Assembly: GCA_905221385.1 (NCBI GenBank)
Contig: CAJNCV010000002.1
Coordinates: 179,754 to 243,753 of the forward strand
DNA: 64,000 nucleotides
From: a bacterium
GTDB taxonomy: Bacteria > Bacillota > Bacilli > Lactobacillales > Streptococcaceae
Reading direction: 5' to 3'
The notes below the pieces were generated by a model that did not search any database, was not told the DNA's origin, and saw nothing but the letters and a program-made list of their open reading frames with translations. Below, piece after piece: positions 38,298 to 46,827 of the stretch (position 1 is its first letter; the number at the start of each line of letters is the position of its first letter). The position numbers and the translations under genes are program-made.

Positions 38298-39302
38298 CTA
38301 CTCTCTTACTTTTACAACTTTCTTACCTCGAGTGTGTCCCGACTTCAGACTACGATATGCCTCTCTAACAGACTTTAGAGAAAAATCATAAACCTGGTCA
38401 ATATTCAGCCGAACCTTCCCATCTGAGACCATTTCCGCTAGAGTGTTCAAATCATCATATGTGGAATGTCTCGGACCTGTGAACTGCGCACCCCTTATCA
38501 TAACATAGGGTGAAGGTACCAGCGTTCCAATAGCCGTGGCCTTCAATCCCAAACTGAAAGCCAATTTAACATAATCACTTCCATAGCAATCCAAGAATTT
38601 TGTAATCGGCTTTGGACTTGCTGATAGAAGAGCATTCTGGATGTTCTCTTCGTAAGCTACTGGTATGGCACCTAAAGACTTCAGATATTCTGAATTTTTC
38701 TTACTTGCAATTCCGATAACTGTTGCACCCTTAGCAACTGCATACTGTACTGCGGTACTTCCAATACCTCCTGCTGCTGCTGAAATAACTACAACATCTT
38801 TAGAGTTTAACTCAATTTTTCTAAAAGCACCTCCCACTGTTAGAGAAGCCACCCCCATAGTAGCTGCGTGGTTCATATCAATCATATCTGGTTTCGATGC
38901 GATTTCCGATTCATTGACACAAATTTCTGTTGCCAAAGCTCCCCTCTTGGTGCCTAATCCAGGGTCACTGATCATTGTTCCAAAAACCTTATCGCCTACT
39001 GCAAACCGACTTACTCCTTCACCGATTTCTGTAATCACTCCAGCAAAATCCCGACCAACACCTCTTGGAAATAGAGATGATTTTGACTCAAGCCAACGAC
39101 TTGGCTTCTTTAGTTTCGTCATAAAAGATAGAAATCGGAGTGGCTTTGCCCCCTCAAAAGTCTTATAATCAATAGGATTTAAACCAACTGCATAAACTTC
39201 TACCCTAACTTGATTCGCTTCTAAAGCATCAGATTTAACGTTCACCAAATCTAGCACTTCTTCATCACCGAAACGACTATATTGTATTGCTTGAATAATC
39301 AT
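38298..39302 (-). CDS. MDR-family (quinone-type) oxidoreductase
   Basis: 334 aa medium-chain dehydrogenase/reductase. The cofactor fold is at VVISAAAGGIGSTAVQYAVAKGATVIG (AAxGGxG pattern). There are no zinc-ligand cysteines of the alcohol dehydrogenase type, so it is likely a zeta-crystallin/quinone reductase-like enzyme acting on reactive carbonyls or quinones. Start MIIQAIQYSRFGD at 39302 behind AAAGGAG; the upstream in-frame ATG lies inside the operator. Paired with a TetR gene. Confidence 0.88.
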   Translation of the reverse strand: MIIQAIQYSRFGDEEVLDLVNVKSDALEANQVRVEVYAVGLNPIDYKTFEGAKPLRFLSFMTKLKKPSRWLESKSSLFPRGVGRDFAGVITEIGEGVSRFAVGDKVFGTMISDPGLGTKRGALATEICVNESEIASKPDMIDMNHAATMGVASLTVGGAFRKIELNSKDVVVISAAAGGIGSTAVQYAVAKGATVIGIASKKNSEYLKSLGAIPVAYEENIQNALLSASPKPITKFLDCYGSDYVKLAFSLGLKATAIGTLVPSPYVMIRGAQFTGPRHSTYDDLNTLAEMVSDGKVRLNIDQVYDFSLKSVREAYRSLKSGHTRGKKVVKVRE

Positions 39303-39327
39303 TTTATTACTCCTTTGCTCTTCACAC

Positions 39328-39345
39328 ATTGAGTGAGTACTCAAT
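39328..39345 (-). promoter_or_regulatory. TetR-type operator palindrome
   Basis: ATTGAGT-GAGT-ACTCAAT, 7-bp arms around 4 bp. It begins about 4 nt after the predicted transcription start, so a bound repressor would block initiation or early elongation. TGAGT-n4-ACTCA sites are typical of TetR regulators in these bacteria. Confidence 0.75.
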
Positions 39346-39355
39346 CACCTTTTTG

Positions 39356-39384
39356 ATTATACGCTTATCTTTCAAAGATGTCAA
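39356..39384 (-). promoter_or_regulatory. Oxidoreductase-tetR promoter
   Basis: Perfect TTGACA (39379-39384) and TATAAT (39356-39361) with a 17-bp spacer on the minus strand. Confidence 0.88.
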
Positions 39385-39478
39385 CTATACTGTTTCCAAA
39401 ACTTCTAACTAAGTGAGCTGTTCATAATAAAAATAGATCTATTTTTATCATGCAAGATTATCAAACTATAACTCAAAG

Positions 39479-39514
39479 AAATCCGACTGCTTATCAAAGC
39501 AACCGGATTTTTAT
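39479..39514. terminator. Terminator downstream of the EXLDI gene
   Basis: AAATCCGACTGCTT/AAGCAACCGGATTT interrupted stem; T-rich on the plus strand and moderately so on the minus. Confidence 0.65.
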
Positions 39515-39879
39515 ATATCTAATTTTTCAAAAAATTTGCCTGCTAACTGTTTTTCTTTTAGCTTCTCCAGCAGCTCATTCTCCAGAAAAGGACTTAGTTC
39601 GTCAAAATCTTGGCAAACCTTAAAGACAGTTTCTCTGTCCAACTGGTCATAAGCTAGTTCGTAATAGTCCTTATGATGATTCCAGTTCTGGTCATAGTTG
39701 ACATCTGTCCGTTGATAGTAAACGATGTTTTGCTTCGGAGTCAGGTAAATCTTCTGTGTTAGAATGCTTTTCTGATCTTTGGACAGCTTGCTACGATTGA
39801 AAACCTTGACACCTTGAAAAATCTTGCGCTCATGGATACCTTGATTTGTAACTTTCAATTCAACTCTTTTATAGTCCAT
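39511..39879 (-). CDS. EXLDI-family small protein
   Basis: 122 aa ending in EKLDI, the C-terminal signature that names the EXLDI protein family. Other features are a basic N-terminal half (VFNRSKLSKDQKSILTQKIYLTPKQNIVYYQR) and an acidic tail (DFDELSPFLENELLEKL). No membrane segment. The function is unknown to me. It has its own TATAAT promoter and an ideal GGAGGT before the ATG. Confidence 0.82.
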   Translation of the reverse strand: MDYKRVELKVTNQGIHERKIFQGVKVFNRSKLSKDQKSILTQKIYLTPKQNIVYYQRTDVNYDQNWNHHKDYYELAYDQLDRETVFKVCQDFDELSPFLENELLEKLKEKQLAGKFFEKLDI

Positions 39880-39914
39880 ATAGTCACCTCCAAAAATTAC
39901 TTACATTATATCAG

Positions 39915-40165
39915 ATTCTGGCAGATTTTCAAGCAAAAGTGTCATTGCCAAAAGTCTTTCGTCGTCTCTAGAATTTCTGCTGTCGGTGTCACTGTCGCTT
40001 CTATGATGGCCTCGCCAGTCTGTTTCAAATATGCTTGTATCAGATAATAGCCTTAAGCATACCCCGCAACCTAAGGCATAGGTGACGGGTATCTGCACCT
40101 TGGAGCTCTGCAATATCACCCCCATACAGATAAGGAGCCATTCCTGTCAGCTGAAGCTGACTAGA
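39915..40165 (-). pseudogene. Degenerate coding remnant
   Basis: This gene-free interval (39880-40228) contains pieces that read like protein in different minus-strand frames: LTGMAPYLYGGDIAELQGADTR (about 40145-40080), then after stops and shifts AYLKQTGEAIIEATVTPTAE (about 40033-39950). No complete frame joins them and no start with a ribosome site is seen. A decayed small enzyme, perhaps of hotdog thioesterase type, is possible but unproven. Confidence 0.35.
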
Positions 40166-40170
40166 AAAGT

Positions 40171-40212
40171 AAAAAACAATAGAATCGGATTTTAACCCAT
40201 TCTACTGTTTTT
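40171..40212 (-). terminator. pot operon terminator
   Basis: Minus strand AACAGTAGAATGGGTT/AATCCGATTCTATTGTT hairpin followed by six T, 17 nt after the potD stop. Confidence 0.85.
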
Positions 40213-40228
40213 GCTTTATTCTATCTTT

Positions 40229-41299
40229 TTACTTCCGATACATTTTAAACTGGAGGAAGAGGTCGCTATATTTGCCTGTCCATTTATGGTCAAATTTCTC
40301 ATAAACTTCCAGGTGTTTCATGGTATCAGCGTCCGGATAGAAGGATTTGTCCTCACGAGTCTCCTCTGGGAGCATTTCCTTGGCTGGTAGGTTTGGTGTT
40401 GAGTAGCCCACATACTCCGCATTTTTCAGAGCATTTTCAGGTTTCAACATAAAGTTGATAAAGGCATAGGCGGCATCTTGGTTTTTCACGGTTTTGGGAA
40501 TGACCATATTGTCAAACCAAAGGTTGCTGGCCTCTGTCGGAACGACATACTTGAGATTAGGATTTTTCTCCAACATCTGGCTGGCTTCCCCAGAGAAGGT
40601 CACACCGATAGCAGCATTGTTCTGAATCATGTAACCCTTCATCTCGTCGGCCACAATGGCCTTGATATTTGGAGTCAGTTTGTAGAGCTTATCCACTGTC
40701 TCTTCCAACTGCTGAGGATTCTTAGAATTGAGACTGTAACCAAGTGAGTTAAGACCGAGTCCTAGCACCTCACGCGCCCCATCAAAGAGCATGATGGAAT
40801 CCTTGTATTCTGGTTTCCAGAGGTCATCCCAATGCTCGGGCGCCTCATCTATCATGGTTTCATTGTAGACAATTCCCAAGGTTCCCCAGAAATAAGGAAT
40901 GGAGAATTTATTTCCCGGATCAAAAGACTGGTTGAGGAACTCAGGTCCGATATTTTCAATCCCTTCAATTTTTGAATAATCGAGTGGTACCAAGAGGTCT
41001 TCGTCCTTCATCTTGTTGATCATGTACTCACTAGGAATGGCAATATCATAGGTCGTTCCACCCTGCTTGATCTTGGTATACATGGCTTCGTTAGAATCAA
41101 AGGTCTCATACTGAACTTGGATTCCTGTTTCTTCTGTAAATTGCTCCAATAGTTCTGGATCGATGTAGTCACCCCAGTTGTAAATAACCAATTTTTGACT
41201 ATCTCGGCTATTGATTTTACTATCTATATGAGTCGCAATCCCCCACAAGACAAGGATAATCGCTACAATTCCTGCTAAAAATGAATAGAGTTTTTTCAT
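40229..41299 (-). CDS. potD: Spermidine/putrescine-binding protein PotD
   Basis: 356 aa extracellular binding protein of the polyamine importer, a virulence and stress factor in pneumococcus. The N-terminus is a membrane anchor without a lipobox cysteine (YSFLAGIVAIILVLWGIA), so it stays tethered by its signal helix or is released. The mature domain begins KLVIYNWGDYIDPELLEQF. Overlaps potC by 4 nt. Confidence 0.96.
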   Translation of the reverse strand: MKKLYSFLAGIVAIILVLWGIATHIDSKINSRDSQKLVIYNWGDYIDPELLEQFTEETGIQVQYETFDSNEAMYTKIKQGGTTYDIAIPSEYMINKMKDEDLLVPLDYSKIEGIENIGPEFLNQSFDPGNKFSIPYFWGTLGIVYNETMIDEAPEHWDDLWKPEYKDSIMLFDGAREVLGLGLNSLGYSLNSKNPQQLEETVDKLYKLTPNIKAIVADEMKGYMIQNNAAIGVTFSGEASQMLEKNPNLKYVVPTEASNLWFDNMVIPKTVKNQDAAYAFINFMLKPENALKNAEYVGYSTPNLPAKEMLPEETREDKSFYPDADTMKHLEVYEKFDHKWTGKYSDLFLQFKMYRK

Positions 41300-42069
41300 G
41301 CTTGCTCCTCCTTCTCACGTGAGATAAAGTAATAGCCTACAACTAGGATAATACTAAAGAGAAAGACAAGGGCAGAGAGAGCATTGATTTCTAGAGAAAT
41401 CCCCTTACGAGCACGAGAGTAAATCTCGACTGACAGGGTTGAAAATCCATTTCCCGTCACAAAGAAGGTTACGGCAAAGTCATCCAGCGAATAGGTAAAG
41501 GCCATGAAATAACCTGCAATGATAGACGGAGTCAGGTAAGGAAGCATGATTTCCTTAAACATCTGAAACTGGCTGGCACCAAGGTCATAAGCCGCGTGAA
41601 TCATGTCATCATTCATCTCCTTGAGACGAGGCAAGACCATCAAGACCACGATAGGGATGGAAAAGGCCACATGACTAGATAGAACCGTCAAAAAGCCAAG
41701 TGAAAACTTAAGCTGGGTAAAGAGAATCAAGAAGCTAGCACCAATCATAACGTCAGGCGCAACCATGAGGATATTATTGAGTGAAAGAAAGGCTTCTTGG
41801 TATTTCTTACGAGACTGGTAGATGTAAATAGCACCGAAAGTCCCGATAATGGTCGCAATCAAGGCTGACAGAAAGGCCAAGAAAAAGGTCTGGGTGAGGA
41901 TCAACATGAGGCGACCATCACCAAACATGGTTTTAAAATGGCTCAAGCTAAAACCAGTAAAGCTATTCATATCATCCCCTGCATTAAAGGCATAGCCAAT
42001 CAAGTAAAAAATCGGCAAATAAAGGATGATAAAGACAAAGGCTAGGTAGAAATTGGCAAATTTTTTCAT
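41296..42069 (-). CDS. potC: Spermidine/putrescine ABC permease PotC
   Basis: 257 aa with six membrane helices; the EAA loop is AAYDLGASQFQMFKEIMLPYLTPSI. Start [11 protein letters not shown] (42069) behind AAAGGAGAG; overlaps potB by 4 nt. Confidence 0.95.
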   Translation of the reverse strand: MKKFANFYLAFVFIILYLPIFYLIGYAFNAGDDMNSFTGFSLSHFKTMFGDGRLMLILTQTFFLAFLSALIATIIGTFGAIYIYQSRKKYQEAFLSLNNILMVAPDVMIGASFLILFTQLKFSLGFLTVLSSHVAFSIPIVVLMVLPRLKEMNDDMIHAAYDLGASQFQMFKEIMLPYLTPSIIAGYFMAFTYSLDDFAVTFFVTGNGFSTLSVEIYSRARKGISLEINALSALVFLFSIILVVGYYFISREKEEQA

Positions 42070-42872
42070 CGTTCTCTCCTTTCCTTGGTCACCCACATGG
42101 TGATGAACATGGTCAGGATGAGGATCACACCGATGGTTGAACCCATACCGTAATTATCATTGGTCAGGAAGTTCTGCTCAATAGCCGTTCCCAGCGTGAT
42201 AACGCGGTTCCCCCCGATCAAACGTGTCAGCATGAAGAGACTCAAACTCGGGATAAAGACAGACTGAACCCCACTTCTCACTCCATTCATAGACAGAGGG
42301 AAAATAACATGGCGGAAAGTTTCCCACTTGGTCGCACCGAGGTCATAGCTGGCATTGATGAGATTGTTATCCATATCATCCAAGACATTGAAAATGGGCA
42401 AAATCATAAAGGGAAGCTCGATGTAACTTGCGACAAAAATAAAGGAGAAATCGGTAAAGAGCAACTGCTGCGAACCGATTCCAATAAATTCTAGGAATTG
42501 ATTAATAGAGCCATTTTGACCAAAAATTCCGATAAAGGCATAGGCCTTGAGGAGCAAATTGATCCAGGTTGGCAGAATAATCAGCATGAGCCAGAGTTGA
42601 CGGTGCTTGAGACGGGTCAAAAAGAGGGCTGTTGGATAGCTGATAAGAAGCGTCACCATGGTCACAATCCCCGCATAGAGCACAGAGTTGAAGCTCATTT
42701 TGAGATAGGTCAAGTTTTGTGACGCAAAGTAGGATTTATAATTTTCTAAACTAAACTGGCCTTCGATGTTGAAAAAGGATTGTCCAAAAATCAAGACCAA
42801 GGGTGCGAGGACAAAGAGGGCGATCCAAAGCAAGTAGGGCACTACAAAGAGTTTAGAGGTTGTTTTCTTCAT
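42066..42872 (-). CDS. potB: Spermidine/putrescine ABC permease PotB
   Basis: 268 aa, six membrane helices; EAA loop [22 protein letters not shown]. The start MKKTTSKLF (42872) has GAGGAGG 6 nt upstream and lies within the 3' end of potA (20-nt overlap), so it is translationally coupled. Confidence 0.95.
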   Translation of the reverse strand: MKKTTSKLFVVPYLLWIALFVLAPLVLIFGQSFFNIEGQFSLENYKSYFASQNLTYLKMSFNSVLYAGIVTMVTLLISYPTALFLTRLKHRQLWLMLIILPTWINLLLKAYAFIGIFGQNGSINQFLEFIGIGSQQLLFTDFSFIFVASYIELPFMILPIFNVLDDMDNNLINASYDLGATKWETFRHVIFPLSMNGVRSGVQSVFIPSLSLFMLTRLIGGNRVITLGTAIEQNFLTNDNYGMGSTIGVILILTMFITMWVTKERRER

Positions 42873-44010
42873 CTCTTTCCTCCTCAATCGCGTTAATCAG
42901 ACCTGCTTCTTGCTCTTCGATTTCTACGTATTCTTCAATACGAGCATCGAACTCTTCTTCGGTTTCGTTGAGACGCATGATGTGGATATCTTCTGGTTCA
43001 AAGTCCAGACCGATTTCCTCACCCACAATGGCCTTACGAGTCGAGTGGATCATCCATTCATTTCCGAGCTCGTCATAGGCGATAATCTCGTAGTGAACCC
43101 CACGGAAAAGCTGGGTATCAACTTTAACTTGGAGCTTGCCTTCTTCAGGAAGGGTAATGCGCAAGTCCTCTGGACGAATGACAATCTCGACAGGCTCATT
43201 TGGCTTCATCCCACCATCGACCGCTTCAAAGCGTTTGCCGTTAAACTCGACCAAGTAGTCCTCAATCATGGTTCCTGGCAAGATGTTGGACTCACCGATA
43301 AAAGTGGCAACAAAGTGGTTGATTGGCTCATCGTAGATGTCCACAGGCGTTCCTGACTGGACAATCTCGCCATCGTTCATAACGAAAATCCAGTCACTCA
43401 TAGCCAAGGCTTCCTCCTGATCGTGAGTGACAAAGACAAAGGTAATCCCCAATCGTTGTTGTAATTCACGCAGTTCATACTGCATGTCTGTTCGCAATTT
43501 CAAGTCCAGCGCTGACAAGGGCTCATCCAACAAGACCACACGGGGCTGGTTGATAATGGCACGGGCAATGGCCACACGCTGACGTTGTCCTCCAGAAAGT
43601 TTGCGGATGGAACGTTTTTCATAACCTTCCAACTGAACCATCTTGAGAACTTCTGCTACGCGTTGTTCGATTTCTTTCTTGTCGATTTTACGCAAGCGGA
43701 GTGGAAAGGCAACATTTTCAAACACATTCATATGTGGAAACAAGGCATAGGATTGGAAGACCGTATGAACATCTCGTTTATTGGTTGGGATATCATTGAT
43801 CCGCACCCCATCCAGCAAAATATCCCCTGTCGTCGCATCCAGTAAACCTGCAATGATGTTTAGAATGGTTGATTTTCCTGAACCAGATGCACCCAAAAGA
43901 GTGTAAAATTTCCCTTCTTCCAACTCAAAGTTAATGTCTTTGAGAACCTTGGTGTTGCTGTCTTCAAAAACTTTAGAGACGTTTTTGAATTCAATAATTG
44001 GTTTTTTCAA
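42853..44010 (-). CDS. potA: Spermidine/putrescine ABC ATPase PotA (TTG start)
   Basis: 385 aa. Walker [10 protein letters not shown], signature [15 protein letters not shown], Walker [13 protein letters not shown], and a C-terminal TOBE regulatory domain (from about residue 250). The very acidic tail is characteristic. The protein [10 protein letters not shown] begins at a TTG; a nearby ATG 7 nt upstream opens only an out-of-frame 8-codon ORF. Energises polyamine uptake. Confidence 0.95.
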   Translation of the reverse strand: MKKPIIEFKNVSKVFEDSNTKVLKDINFELEEGKFYTLLGASGSGKSTILNIIAGLLDATTGDILLDGVRINDIPTNKRDVHTVFQSYALFPHMNVFENVAFPLRLRKIDKKEIEQRVAEVLKMVQLEGYEKRSIRKLSGGQRQRVAIARAIINQPRVVLLDEPLSALDLKLRTDMQYELRELQQRLGITFVFVTHDQEEALAMSDWIFVMNDGEIVQSGTPVDIYDEPINHFVATFIGESNILPGTMIEDYLVEFNGKRFEAVDGGMKPNEPVEIVIRPEDLRITLPEEGKLQVKVDTQLFRGVHYEIIAYDELGNEWMIHSTRKAIVGEEIGLDFEPEDIHIMRLNETEEEFDARIEEYVEIEEQEAGLINAIEEERDEENNL

Positions 44011-44017
44011 TTGTCAT
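43991..44017 (-). other. 8-codon ORF overlapping the potA start
   Basis: ATG at 44017 reads MTIEKTNY then stops at 43991, in a different frame from potA, whose TTG lies at 44010. The AAGGA site is 4 nt from this ATG and 11 nt from the TTG, so ribosomes could choose either. It might be a regulatory upstream ORF or chance. Confidence 0.35.
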
Positions 44018-44169
44018 AAATTCCTTCTTTTTCATAAATTAACAGATCAGGGCTCTGTCAGGCCGCTACTACCTCGTGTAGGAGATTAAACTGCCTACAT
44101 ACATCTTCACTAACGATAGGCTTTCACCCCCTTTACAATGGTTATAGCAGCAATTTTTCAACCCCAACC
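44018..44169 (-). other. potA 5' leader with possible RNA structure
   Basis: 152 nt between murB and potA. Short pairings on the minus strand include GGCCTGACAGAGCC, CTCCTAC/GTAG and ACAGA/TCTGT. No terminator-like T run and no known riboswitch pattern recognised. Confidence 0.35.
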
Positions 44170-45075
44170 TTATTCCTTCTCGCCCAAGATTCGGACTTCT
44201 CTTTCAAGAGTGACACCTGAGTGCTCCTTGACTTTTTCGATAACAGATTGAATCAAGTCTTCATAGTCTTTGGCTGTTCCGTCAGCAACATTAATCATGA
44301 AACCTGCGTGTTTCTCAGATACTTCCACACCACCCATACGATAGCCTTTCAAGCCAGCCTCTGAAATCAACTGACCTGCAAAATGCCCTACTGGACGCTT
44401 AAAGACTGAGCCACAAGATGGGTACTCTAGAGGTTGTTTGAGTTCACGAAGGTGAGTTAAGCGATCCATCTCTTGTTTGATAACCTGATGGGTTCCTGGA
44501 GCTAGGGCAAATTTAGCTGACAAGACAACTGCACCAGACTCCTGAATGGCTGAATGGCGGTAACCAAAAGCCAAGTCCTTGGCAGACAAGGTCTCGATTT
44601 CCCCTTCCTTGGTCAAAATTTGACAAGACTGCAAGATGTGAGCAATCTCTCCTCCGTAGGCACCCGCATTCATAAAGACAGCGCCTCCGATACTCCCTGG
44701 AATCCCGCAAGCAAACTCAAAACCAGTCAAACTATGACGGAGGGCAATACGTGTCGTTTCAATCAAGTTAGCTCCGGCTTCTGCTTCGATGGTATAGCCA
44801 TCAACCGAAACGTTATTAAGCTTATCACACAAGATGACAAAACCACGAATTCCACCTTCACGAACGATGATATTGCTGGCATTTCCTAGCACCATCCAAG
44901 GAATATTCTCTTGATTGGCAAATTGAACGACACGCGCCATCTCATAGCGATTGCGTGGCAAAACTAGATAATCCGCTCGACCTCCTACCTTGGTATAGGT
45001 ATAGGTCTTCAGAGGTTCCTTAAAACGAATATCGATTCCTTCTAATTGTTCTTGTATTTTAGTTACTAATGTCAT
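44170..45075 (-). CDS. murB: UDP-N-acetylenolpyruvoylglucosamine reductase
   Basis: Reduces the enolpyruvyl intermediate to UDP-N-acetylmuramate. 301 aa, type II ([14 protein letters not shown]; no type I insertion). FAD-binding [15 protein letters not shown] and [17 protein letters not shown]; the catalytic Ser is in [11 protein letters not shown]. Start at 45075 behind AAAGGATG; an ATG three codons earlier overlaps that site. Located upstream of potABCD, as in pneumococcus. Confidence 0.95.
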   Translation of the reverse strand: MTLVTKIQEQLEGIDIRFKEPLKTYTYTKVGGRADYLVLPRNRYEMARVVQFANQENIPWMVLGNASNIIVREGGIRGFVILCDKLNNVSVDGYTIEAEAGANLIETTRIALRHSLTGFEFACGIPGSIGGAVFMNAGAYGGEIAHILQSCQILTKEGEIETLSAKDLAFGYRHSAIQESGAVVLSAKFALAPGTHQVIKQEMDRLTHLRELKQPLEYPSCGSVFKRPVGHFAGQLISEAGLKGYRMGGVEVSEKHAGFMINVADGTAKDYEDLIQSVIEKVKEHSGVTLEREVRILGEKE

Positions 45076-45163
45076 ATCTCTCATCCTTTTGTAAAGTCAT
45101 TTCATTATACCATTTTTAAAAGCTTTTGACGAACCGAAAAATGGAAGTGTCAAAGCATCGCAT

Positions 45164-45187
45164 AAAAAAAGAGGTAAACCTCTTTTT
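45164..45187 (-). terminator. Terminator after YhfC-like gene
   Basis: Minus strand AAAAAGAGGT/ACCTCTTTTT hairpin continuing into T, overlapping the stop codon at 45186. Confidence 0.85.
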
Positions 45188-45941
45188 ATGATGATTTTTT
45201 CCAAAATGTAGATTTTGTTAGCCAAACAAAGGCCAGTACTTCTACAAGAAGAATGCCCTCCACTACAAGTGGATTTGCAATCCATCCCACCTGAGATAAG
45301 GCTGGAGCCAAGTCAAACAAGGCATGCAAACCATAGGCAGCAACGAGGTAGATCCATTTCTTTTGGCTAACACTTTGATAGACCCAGATAGAGAGACCAA
45401 TTTGCAGAACCAGAGCAAGCACACGCTCAACTCCTAGTAAATAAACCTGCCATACAGAAAGAGACTGAACCGTTTCGAGTGTAGACTTTGGAAGGAGATT
45501 GGCTACATCAGTATTTGAAGACTGGATGAGTGAAAAGAGAATCAACAAACTGATCAAGCTTCCCATTCCGAGATAGAGCATTTCCAAGCCCCCATGTCCC
45601 AAACCATAGGCCAAAGCATCTCGATCTTCTAGCTTTCTCTTTTTCTCCAACCATTTAAAAAAGACAAGACGAGCTGTTTCCTCAAAGAAGGCCGCCATGG
45701 CGATTCCATAAAGCACATATAAGAAAGGCTGCTCCTGCATAAGCGGAATGGTTCCATCTTTTTGCGGATGAAGTATCAGAAGGTGAACCATCTTCTCTAA
45801 CACTTGAGAAGAAACAAAAAATGCGATTGCCCCCAAGCCAATCACTGCAAGAGAGATTTTAAACCGTTTTTTGGCATACCAAGTTCCACTTACTAGAATG
45901 AGAACCAAAGCGATCATGGTGAGGATAATATGTACTGTCAT
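45186..45941 (-). CDS. YhfC-family intramembrane metalloprotease-like protein
   Basis: 251 aa with about seven hydrophobic helices. Conserved EETAR, YGLGHGGLE and HALFDL place charged and histidine residues within the membrane as in the YhfC/PrsW-like proteases. Substrate unknown. It follows acetolactate decarboxylase by 9 nt and precedes a strong terminator. Confidence 0.82.
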   Translation of the reverse strand: MTVHIILTMIALVLILVSGTWYAKKRFKISLAVIGLGAIAFFVSSQVLEKMVHLLILHPQKDGTIPLMQEQPFLYVLYGIAMAAFFEETARLVFFKWLEKKRKLEDRDALAYGLGHGGLEMLYLGMGSLISLLILFSLIQSSNTDVANLLPKSTLETVQSLSVWQVYLLGVERVLALVLQIGLSIWVYQSVSQKKWIYLVAAYGLHALFDLAPALSQVGWIANPLVVEGILLVEVLAFVWLTKSTFWKKSS

Positions 45942-45950
45942 TTTTTTCTC

Positions 45951-46682
45951 CTATTCTGACTTATCAATATCTTTCTTCATCTCGTCAACGTTAAATTTGG
46001 CAAATAAATACTGGCGATCTTGGACTGGAAAACGTTGGTCCAACTGGTCGACTGCCCCAACCTCGATTATTCCTTCTTTGATAACAAAGTCCATCACATG
46101 CCCGCCAAAGGTCAAATCATCTGAGATAAAATGCAGATGGTAGCCTGCAACACTCACCCCATGAAAAATCTCCGGTGTCCAAAATCCAACAATGGTTCCC
46201 GATACATTTTCACGGCTATATTCAGGTTGGTGTGTCGCCACATCAGCAAACTTGGTATCAGGTGTGGATTTAGGAATCATCCGCACATGCATTTGTGAAA
46301 ATTCGCCATGAATCTTGATAGAGCGAAAAAGATTTTCCCCATCATAGTAGGACTCAATCCGTTTTTCCAATTCCTTGTCAGTCATCTCAAAGCGCTGGCG
46401 GAAAATCACTTCTGCCTGATGGGGGACCACTGCTGCATATGGGATAAGGGCATCAGGAGCGACTTCTACAATTTCAGGTTGCTCCCCTGAGCCTTTGGCT
46501 TGATAAGCCTTGCCATCAAGGACAATCAACTCCCCATCAATCGAATCCAATGTTCCCAATCCAAGGTCGCCATGCTCCAGCAATTCTCCTACTGTCATGG
46601 TTCCACCGTAGAGACCTGCCATTAGGGCACCTAGAGTATTGTATTGAAATAATTTTACCGGTTCCTGCACTTTTCTATCCAT
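45951..46682 (-). CDS. budA: Alpha-acetolactate decarboxylase
   Basis: 243 aa. Converts acetolactate to acetoin, limiting acid build-up and branched-chain overflow. Zinc-binding histidines lie in KIHGEFSQMHVR and SVAGYHLHFISDD, with the family strand GTIVGFWTPEIFHGVSV. A promoter TGGTATACT is about 45 nt upstream. The symbol aldB is also used. Confidence 0.94.
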   Translation of the reverse strand: MDRKVQEPVKLFQYNTLGALMAGLYGGTMTVGELLEHGDLGLGTLDSIDGELIVLDGKAYQAKGSGEQPEIVEVAPDALIPYAAVVPHQAEVIFRQRFEMTDKELEKRIESYYDGENLFRSIKIHGEFSQMHVRMIPKSTPDTKFADVATHQPEYSRENVSGTIVGFWTPEIFHGVSVAGYHLHFISDDLTFGGHVMDFVIKEGIIEVGAVDQLDQRFPVQDRQYLFAKFNVDEMKKDIDKSE

Positions 46683-46827
46683 TCTCTTTCTTATCTTCTT
46701 TTCAATAAATCATCATACTTTCTAAGTATACCATATTTGTTCCTAGTTGTGAAAGGGAGAAATGCTTTTCCCATTGCCAAGTAGGCAAAAAAAAGGTACA
46801 ATGTAACAAAATCAAAGGAGGTCTGGA

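Noticed and set aside
45097..45285. 62-codon minus-strand frame after the YhfC-like gene
   Set aside because: It overlaps the end of that gene and the terminator; composition is not protein-like.
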